DNA from: Bryobacterales bacterium
GTDB lineage: Bacteria > Acidobacteriota > Terriglobia > Bryobacterales > Bryobacteraceae
Length of the DNA stretch: 5,823 bases
Direction: 5' to 3'
Assembly (NCBI GenBank): GCA_003142355.1
Contig: PLMF01000373.1
Location: forward strand, 15,070 to 20,892
The first letter of the stretch is position 1, and the number at the start of each line of letters is the position of its first letter. The notes under the pieces were generated by a model that was not told the origin of the DNA, made no database searches, and saw only the letters and a list, made by a program, of their open reading frames with translations. Of this stretch, positions 1-3,651 are shown in pieces. A program made the position numbers and the translations under genes.

Positions 1-365
1 CGCTCGGCCACCTGGGCGTATTCGGGGCTTTCCGGGTCCAGCTCGGCCATGCGGCGCGCGAGATCCTCCTGCTCTTCTTCGAGCGCGCGCAAGTCCGAGA
101 ACACGGTCATGCACTCGGCGAAAACCGAGCGGCCGGAAAGCGATAGCCCCTCCTGCGGCAGATAACCGATGCTGACGCCCTTCTGGGTGGCGATGGCGCC
201 GGAATCCAGGCCTTCGATGCCCGCCAGCACTTTGAGCAGAGACGACTTTCCCGCGCCGTTCGCGCCCACGATTCCGACGCGCTCGTTGGGCGTGACCAGC
301 CAGTCCACGTTCTCAAAGAGAATTCTGGGGCCGTAGCGCTTTCCCGCCCCCGTGAGTTGAATCAT
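1..365 (-). CDS. ABC-F family ATP-binding protein, N-terminal part (runs off left edge)
   Basis: This is the first 121 residues of an ABC-F protein, a soluble twin-ATPase family without membrane domains that acts on ribosomes (translation factors such as EttA and Uup, and antibiotic-resistance factors). The visible part is the start of the first ATPase domain. It has an N-terminal strand with an aromatic A-loop-type position (KRYG, residues 9-12), a Walker A motif GANGAGKSS at residues 34-42 with K40, and a Q-loop-type YLPQE at 68-72. A charged, Glu-rich helical stretch follows (about 92-112), as expected for the arm inserted in ABC-F domains. The signature motif, Walker B and the second ATPase domain lie outside the window, so the subfamily cannot be named. 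The start at 365 has a weak GCAGG four bases upstream. An in-frame ATG at 383 would add MEFAGL. It is divergent from the SMP-30 gene. The family call is secure; the exact role is unknown. Confidence 0.93.
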   Translation of the reverse strand, partial: MIQLTGAGKRYGPRILFENVDWLVTPNERVGIVGANGAGKSSLLKVLAGIEGLDSGAIATQKGVSIGYLPQEGLSLSGRSVFAECMTVFSDLRALEEEQEDLARRMAELDPESPEYAQVAE

Positions 366-393
366 GAGGCCTGCAAATTCCATTCTAACGATG

Positions 394-400
394 TAAAATA
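394..400. promoter_or_regulatory. Shared -10 box of two divergent promoters
   Basis: The heptamer TAAAATA reads TAAAAT on the plus strand (5 of 6 to TATAAT) and TATTTT on the minus strand (4 of 6). With normal -10 to +1 spacing the plus transcript would begin near 406, six bases before the SMP-30 ATG at 412. The minus transcript would begin near 388, about five bases before the alternative ABC-F ATG at 383. No convincing -35 is seen on either side. If real, only one direction could be occupied by polymerase at a time. This is inferred from sequence only. Confidence 0.4.
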
Positions 401-411
401 GCGCCGTGACT

Positions 412-1434
412 ATGCATCGACGATCCTTCCTCACGGCCGCGGCCCTCGCCCCGGCGGCGCTGGCCCAGACGCAACGGGATTGGAGCGGCCGGGAGCCGGT
501 CCGCTATGCCGATCCCGATATCATCGCGCTCGACAAGCGGTTTCAGAAATATATGATCGGCAACGCCGCCATCGAGCGGTTGTGGACGGGCGCCCGGTGG
601 GCCGAAGGCCCCGCCTGGAACGGCGCCGGGCGGTACCTGGTGTGGAGCGACCTCCCCAACAACCGTCAGATGCGCTGGCTGGAGGAGGATGGGCATGTCA
701 GCGTCTTCCGTTCACCATCGGAATACAGCAACGGCAACACCTTCGATTTCGAGGGGCGCCAGGTCTGCTGCCAGCACGGTCTGCGGCGCGTGGTGCGCTT
801 CGAGCCGGATGGCGCCACCACGGTGATTGCCGACAAGTGGCAGGCGAAGCCGCTCAATTCTCCCAATGACCTGGTGGTCGATCCCGATGGCGCGGTCTGG
901 TTCACGGACCCGTCCTACGGAATCCAGGGCTACTACGAAGGCTTCCAGGCGAAGCCCGAGATCAAGGAAGCGGTGTACCGCGTCGAACCGAAGACCGGGA
1001 GGATGGACAAGGTGACCGACGAGCTGGATAAGCCCAACGGCATCTGCTTTTCGCCGGACTACAGGAAGGTGTACATCTGCGATTCCGGAGACCCCAGGGA
1101 CATTCAGGTGTTCGACGTGGCGGACGGCAAGACCCTGCGCAACAAGCGGCAGTTCACCAACATGGCGATTCCGGGCAAGGGATCGGGTGGTTTCGCCGAC
1201 GGAATTCGCGCCGACACCGACGGCAACATCTGGGCCGGCGCGGGCTGGGGCGGCGCGGGCTACGACGGCGTCCACGTGTTTACACCGGCCGGCGAGCGCA
1301 TCGGAATGATCGTGCTGCCGGAGGCCTGCGCCAATGTCTGCTTCGGCGGGAGCAAGAGGAACCGCCTGTTCATGGCCGCCAGCCAATCGCTGTACGCCGT
1401 GTACGTGGGGACGCGCGGGGCGCACATTGCGTAG
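412..1434 (+). CDS. Tat-exported SMP-30/gluconolactonase/LRE-family protein
   Basis: This 340-residue member of the SMP-30/regucalcin/gluconolactonase beta-propeller family comprises metal-dependent lactonases and related hydrolases. The N-terminus is a twin-arginine signal (R3-R4 followed by SFL, then a short Ala-rich core) with a likely cleavage site after ALA at residue 18, so the mature enzyme should act outside the cytoplasm. Residues expected for the metal site are present by alignment to regucalcin from memory: E65 in AEGP, N209 in KPNGI and D263 in ADGI. N152 in the NSPND segment matches the substrate-contact Asn. Length fits exported bacterial members. The likely substrate is a sugar lactone, but the family is broad and the substrate cannot be read from sequence. 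A GTG at 406 would add two residues and coincides with the predicted transcript start. No Shine-Dalgarno is visible for either start. It stands alone, 66 bases before brnT. Confidence 0.93.
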   Translation: MHRRSFLTAAALAPAALAQTQRDWSGREPVRYADPDIIALDKRFQKYMIGNAAIERLWTGARWAEGPAWNGAGRYLVWSDLPNNRQMRWLEEDGHVSVFRSPSEYSNGNTFDFEGRQVCCQHGLRRVVRFEPDGATTVIADKWQAKPLNSPNDLVVDPDGAVWFTDPSYGIQGYYEGFQAKPEIKEAVYRVEPKTGRMDKVTDELDKPNGICFSPDYRKVYICDSGDPRDIQVFDVADGKTLRNKRQFTNMAIPGKGSGGFADGIRADTDGNIWAGAGWGGAGYDGVHVFTPAGERIGMIVLPEACANVCFGGSKRNRLFMAASQSLYAVYVGTRGAHIA

Positions 1435-1480
1435 CGCCGTTCTTCGCGCGCGACCGGCCGCCCTTGCATCCCGACCCGAA

Positions 1481-1499
1481 CATATATAAACTATATATA
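1481..1499 (+). promoter_or_regulatory. AT-rich promoter/operator repeat upstream of brnT
   Basis: An island of pure A/T apart from two C bases sits in otherwise GC-rich DNA directly before the brnT ATG at 1501. It holds two TATATA hexamers at 1483-1488 and 1492-1497. Because TATATA is self-complementary they form both a direct and an inverted repeat separated by AAC. TATAAA at 1485-1490 is a good -10 candidate and would start transcription about four bases before the ATG. BrnA is known to autoregulate its operon as an RHH repressor, so this repeat is the natural candidate operator. That role is inferred. Confidence 0.5.
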
Positions 1500-1500
1500 C

Positions 1501-1800
1501 ATGCGGCTGGAGTGGGATGAACGGAAGAACCGCCTGAATCAGAGGAAGCACGGCATTGCCTTTTCGCTCGCCGCCCGAGTGTTTGCCGATAACTGCCGGA
1601 TCCTGGAAAAAGACCGGGGCGACGAGGAAACGGGCGAGCAGCGCTGGCACGCGATCGGGAGAGTCGGCGGCACCGCAACATACATCGTGGTCCACGTTTA
1701 TCGGGAAGGAAAAGATGGAGAAGAAATTGTCCGGATCGTCTCGGCGAGGGACGCTAACCAGCGTGAAAGCCGAAGATATTTTCGACAAGCCGCTCACTAA
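1501..1800 (+). CDS. brnT: BrnT family toxin (type II TA ribonuclease)
   Basis: This 99-residue protein of the BrnT/DUF497 family is the toxin of BrnTA modules. Family members have a RelE-like fold and cleave RNA to halt growth. The characteristic motifs occur in order: EWD at residues 4-6, N13, KHG at 16-18, a GE-x-R segment at 45-48, IGR at 52-54, a hydrophobic strand at 61-67, RIVSAR at 78-83, and a C-terminal E-x-RRYF around 89-94. Length is normal for the family and no key motif is missing, so the toxin looks intact. The ATG at 1501 has no Shine-Dalgarno and lies just after the AT-rich repeat, suggesting a very short leader. The toxin gene comes first and its last 86 bases overlap brnA in another frame, the usual order for this family. 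Confidence 0.92.
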   Translation: MRLEWDERKNRLNQRKHGIAFSLAARVFADNCRILEKDRGDEETGEQRWHAIGRVGGTATYIVVHVYREGKDGEEIVRIVSARDANQRESRRYFRQAAH

Positions 1801-2086
1801 GCGCGAACTGGAGACGCTGCGCCGCACCGCCGAGCGACAGGCGGCGGGCGACGATTCGCATGTCGATTATTCGGATATCGCGCCGCTCACCGACGAGCAA
1901 CTTGCGGCGATGACGCGATTTCGGGATACCAGGGACCGGATGGAAAAGAAGAAGATGATCTCGCTCTATGTCCGGGGCGATGTATTGGAATGGCTGAGGT
2001 CGAAGGGGCCGGGCCATCTGACTCGAATCAACGATATTCTTACGAGCGTCATGGAGGCTGAACGGCGCGTCAAGAAGAGCGCATAG
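1715..2086 (+). CDS. brnA: BrnA family antitoxin (RHH DNA-binding)
   Basis: This 123-residue partner of BrnT belongs to the BrnA/DUF4415 group, which masks the toxin and represses the operon. The C-terminal ribbon-helix-helix is visible: strand MISLYVR at 81-87, a first helix from 88 with LEWLRSKG, then TRINDIL inside the second helix (about 102-118), matching the family's typical G-x-x-TRIN segment. The preceding region has the SDIAPLTDE motif (residues 53-61) seen before the RHH in many members; the Lys/Arg-rich stretch 1-40 is probably flexible. The start at 1715 is chosen because AAGGA lies four bases upstream inside brnT; an open frame reaching further upstream (from 1556) lacks such support. 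The 86-base overlap with brnT implies translational coupling. A GTG at 1763 would give a shorter protein with a smaller overlap. Confidence 0.88.
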   Translation: MEKKLSGSSRRGTLTSVKAEDIFDKPLTKRELETLRRTAERQAAGDDSHVDYSDIAPLTDEQLAAMTRFRDTRDRMEKKKMISLYVRGDVLEWLRSKGPGHLTRINDILTSVMEAERRVKKSA

Positions 2087-2106
2087 CAGCGGCGATGTCC
2101 CGCTGC
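2086..2106 (+). terminator. Hairpin at the brnA stop codon, possible weak terminator
   Basis: GCAGCGG at 2086-2092 and CCGCTGC at 2100-2106 form a perfect 7-base stem with a 7-base loop, beginning on the last base of the brnA stop codon. The sequence after it is only mildly T-rich and lacks a clear U-tract. It could be an intrinsic terminator of low strength or a 3'-end stabiliser. Confidence 0.4.
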
Positions 2107-2163
2107 GCGCTTGTCTTGACGCCAATGGAAGGGCAGCCCGGCCACGCAAGAGCGCCTCTGCCA

Positions 2164-2192
2164 CACATTTATGTGATACACTGAAAACTGTG
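2164..2192 (+). promoter_or_regulatory. vapBC promoter with two adjacent inverted repeats (candidate RHH operator)
   Basis: Two inverted repeats lie side by side. The first is CACAT-TT-ATGTG, a perfect match at 2164-2175. The second is CACTG-AAAA-CTGTG at 2179-2192, with one mismatch between the arms. A -10-like TACACT (4 of 6) at 2177-2182 lies across the start of the second repeat, and the expected transcript start falls at about 2189-2190, on the GTG start codon itself. Ribbon-helix-helix antitoxins bind short tandem sites over their own promoter, so this is a plausible autorepression site. Binding is inferred. Confidence 0.5.
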
Positions 2193-2441
2193 AATAGCCG
2201 GGCCCACAAGAACGTCACGCTCAGCCTGCCAGATCCCCTCCTCCGCCGCTTCCGAGTCTACGCGGCCTCCCGGAACCAATCGATGACCAGCCTGATGGCC
2301 GAAGCCATACGCGAGGTTATGGATCGGGATGCAGATTCGGTGAAAGCCAAGCGGCGGTTCCTCGACCGCATCGAGCACGCTCCAGACAGAGGGACAGGCG
2401 GAGTGATCCGTTGGAGCCGGGAAGAGCTGCATGAGCGTTGA
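2190..2441 (+). CDS. vapB: Ribbon-helix-helix (CopG/VapB-like) antitoxin
   Basis: This 83-residue protein is the antitoxin of the PIN toxin encoded next. The N-terminal ribbon-helix-helix is clear: strand KNVTLSLP at 7-14, helix 1 about 15-28 (DPLLRRFRVYAASR), a turn around N29-S31, and helix 2 about 32-44 (MTSLMAEAIREVM). The charged C-terminal tail ends in WSREELHER (75-83), a segment commonly seen at the toxin-binding end of VapB partners of this PIN subgroup. The GTG at 2190 is the only sensible start for the complete strand. No Shine-Dalgarno precedes it, and a -10-like box seven bases upstream suggests a leaderless mRNA. Its stop overlaps vapC by 11 bases. It probably represses its own promoter through the repeats at 2164-2192. 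Confidence 0.88.
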   Translation: MNSRAHKNVTLSLPDPLLRRFRVYAASRNQSMTSLMAEAIREVMDRDADSVKAKRRFLDRIEHAPDRGTGGVIRWSREELHER

Positions 2442-2841
2442 GTTCGTCGATACCAACGTCCTCATTTACGCTCATGATGGAGGCGCCGGCGAGAAGCACG
2501 AGCGATCGGTCCAACTGTTGAGCCGGCTGGTGGAGGATGGGGCTGGAGCGATCAGCATTCAGGTGCTCGCGGAGTTCTACTCTGCCGCAACGAAGAAGCT
2601 CGGCATCGCCAGCCAGGAAGCCGAGGAGATTCTGGCCGATCTGGGCGGTTGGATCATTCACCGTCCCGGTCATGCGGATCTGCTGCGAGCCGCGCGTTTC
2701 CAGCGCCGCTACAAGATGTCCTGGTGGGACGCACTGGTTGTCAACAGCGCCGTCGAATTGGGCTGCGGCGTTTTTTGGAGCGAAGATCTGGCCGACGGAC
2801 AGCGGTACGGAAGCGTGACGGTGCGGAATCCGTTCGTCTGA
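2431..2841 (+). CDS. vapC: PIN-domain ribonuclease toxin (VapC family)
   Basis: This complete 136-residue PIN-domain toxin belongs to a family of Mg2+/Mn2+-dependent ribonucleases that cleave tRNA or rRNA sites. All four expected acidic positions are present: D7 in FVDTNVL, E48 in VLAEFY, D100 in SWWDALVV and D119 in SEDL. It ends with the typical V-x-NPFV strand. Length matches VapC. The ATG at 2431 is preceded by a purine-rich GGGAAGAG four bases upstream and lies inside the end of vapB, so translation is probably coupled to the antitoxin. Nothing appears degraded. The RNA target cannot be deduced from sequence. It converges on hicA across a 190-base spacer. Confidence 0.93.
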   Translation: MSVEFVDTNVLIYAHDGGAGEKHERSVQLLSRLVEDGAGAISIQVLAEFYSAATKKLGIASQEAEEILADLGGWIIHRPGHADLLRAARFQRRYKMSWWDALVVNSAVELGCGVFWSEDLADGQRYGSVTVRNPFV

Positions 2842-3031
2842 GCACACCAGGGCCGGTATCCTGCGGCGCCGAGATGAGTCGCGGCCGGTTTGTCGATCTG
2901 CCCGGGCGTCGGATCTAGGGGCTGGCGCGATACGCCGGGCAGCCGCAGTCTACGCGGAATGCTCCTGGGGCTGCGGCCCGCGCCCACCCCGTCCTCGATG
3001 ACGCGCCACTCGGAAACGGTAGGGAATATGC
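2842..3031. other. Convergent spacer between vapC and hicA, no gene seen
   Basis: Both strands contain only unrecognisable open frames here. The spacer has several GC-rich inverted repeats, the best listed separately at 2942-2977. No T-tract typical of an intrinsic terminator and no RNA gene was seen. Confidence 0.6.
2942..2977. repeat. Inverted repeat in the vapC-hicA convergent spacer
   Basis: GCCGCAG (2942-2948) and CTGCGGC (2971-2977) are perfect complements with 22 bases between. Placed midway between two converging gene ends, it could help stop transcription from either side, but there is no U-tract. In GC-rich DNA such a pair could be chance. Confidence 0.3.
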
Positions 3032-3256
3032 CTATTTGGCCGCTGCCAGAAATTCCTCAACGGTCAAGCCAGCCTTTACGATCAACGCCCGGAGCGTACC
3101 ACGTGCGACCTCAGGGTGATTGGGAACCGAGAGGGTCACGGGAACGCCTGGCTTCGTCAATATGACGTGACTGCCATGCTGGCGCGTGACCTGCCAGCCC
3201 AGGTGTTCAAACGCGCGAACAACCTCTCGCGGTCGAAGCAGCGGGATAGCGGGCAT
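3032..3256 (-). CDS. hicA: HicA family toxin (mRNA interferase)
   Basis: This 74-residue HicA/YcfA-type toxin belongs to a small dsRBD-like-fold RNase family that cleaves mRNA and tmRNA. Typical elements are all present: an N-terminal helix with EVVRAFEHLGW (11-21), the strand turn R25-Q-H-G-S-H30 carrying the catalytic His in the G-S-H context, an ILTKPG strand, the VPNHPEVARGTLRAL segment (44-58) and a final helix with LTVEEFL (64-70). The start at 3256 is chosen because it shares one base with the hicB stop (TGATG), and the family normally begins within a few residues before LLRPREV. The longer in-frame extension to 3328 lies inside hicB and does not look like protein. The antitoxin comes first here, opposite to the classical hicAB order but common in small HicBA pairs. 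The toxin appears intact. Confidence 0.92.
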   Translation of the reverse strand: MPAIPLLRPREVVRAFEHLGWQVTRQHGSHVILTKPGVPVTLSVPNHPEVARGTLRALIVKAGLTVEEFLAAAK

Positions 3257-3462
3257 CAGACAAGCACTTCGACTTCGCGCGTGGTGACGACCCGTGGCAT
3301 GCCGAGATCGGCCCGGACCGCCAGGCATTCGCGGATTGCATCGGCGACGTTCGACTCCGCTTCGGCCTCAGTTTGCCCTTGGCTGACACAACCCGGAATC
3401 GACGGGCATTCCGCAATATACGCGCCGTCTTCGTCCTGGTAGATGCTGACGAGGAACTTCAT
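3256..3462 (-). CDS. hicB: HicB family antitoxin (short form)
   Basis: This 68-residue HicB-like antitoxin has the partially degraded RNase H fold that blocks HicA. It opens with the family strand MKFLVSIYQDEDGAYIAECP, followed by IPGC (22-25), the QGQTEAEAESN segment (28-38), a helix with ADAIRECL (40-47) and a short C-terminal strand REVEVLV. There is no HTH or RHH domain after the core, so this form should not bind DNA strongly by itself. The ATG at 3462 is preferred because GAGAAG lies four bases upstream and homologues usually begin at MKF. An ATG at 3474 would add MRSR and begin one base after the stop of the upstream remnant. It is translationally coupled to hicA, and no convincing promoter of its own is visible. 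Confidence 0.9.
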   Translation of the reverse strand: MKFLVSIYQDEDGAYIAECPSIPGCVSQGQTEAEAESNVADAIRECLAVRADLGMPRVVTTREVEVLV

Positions 3463-3475
3463 TCTGCTTCTCATT

Positions 3476-3648
3476 TTAGCGTATTGCCCGGACCCACACG
3501 ATATCGCCGTTGGGATCTTCCGGAGGCCGCGACTGGCTGCTTGGCGCGGTGACCACCCAGTAAAGGCGGATAGCGTCCTTGGCGCGGGCGGTCAGGTCCT
3601 CCAGTTGGCGCCGTCCCCTTCGATGATCAGCGAGTGCTTTCGGATCAT
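3476..3648 (-). pseudogene. Remnant of a second HicB-like antitoxin gene
   Basis: Hand translation from the ATG at 3648 gives MIRKHSLIIEGDGANWRT and then a stop at 3594-3592. The first 15 residues strongly resemble the opening of HicB antitoxins (R-K-x-x-L-I-I-E-G-D-G-x-N). In another frame, joining within the AACTGG at the end of the first part, the sequence continues QLEDLTARAKDAIRLYW, which resembles the HicB helix that normally follows. The middle of the fold (roughly 18 residues with the x-P-x-L-P and T-G elements) is missing and the frame is broken. The rest, ending with a TAA at 3478-3476, is not recognised. The ATG has a good ribosome site (AAGGAG eight bases upstream) and begins three bases after the stop of the preceding gene. 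The TAA is one base before the upstream hicB ATG. The simplest reading is an antitoxin inactivated by internal deletion. Confidence 0.6.
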
Positions 3649-3651
3649 TTT

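Noticed and set aside
1419..1438. GGCGC...GCGCC stem at the end of the SMP-30 gene as a terminator
   Set aside because: It has only five base pairs with a ten-base loop and no T-tract, mostly inside the coding sequence. This is too weak to list.
1556..1714. Upstream extension of the brnA reading frame
   Set aside because: The added residues lie entirely inside brnT, show no antitoxin features, and the frame has its clear ribosome site before the 1715 ATG.
712..1827. 371-codon open frame on the minus strand opposite the SMP-30 gene and brnT
   Set aside because: It spans two recognised plus-strand genes and their promoter, shows no family motifs and has shadow-frame composition.
2890..3165. 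91-codon plus-strand frame across the spacer and the 3' part of hicA
   Set aside because: It is antisense to hicA over much of its length, has no recognisable motif and no ribosome site.
3257..3328. N-terminal extension of hicA
   Set aside because: It overlaps the hicB core in another frame; HicA proteins normally begin near the 3256 ATG, which is coupled to the hicB stop.
3476..3648. Programmed frameshift producing an active HicB-like protein
   Set aside because: About 18 residues of the fold are missing as well as the frame being broken, and no slippery heptamer is seen at the join, so decay by deletion is the simpler reading.
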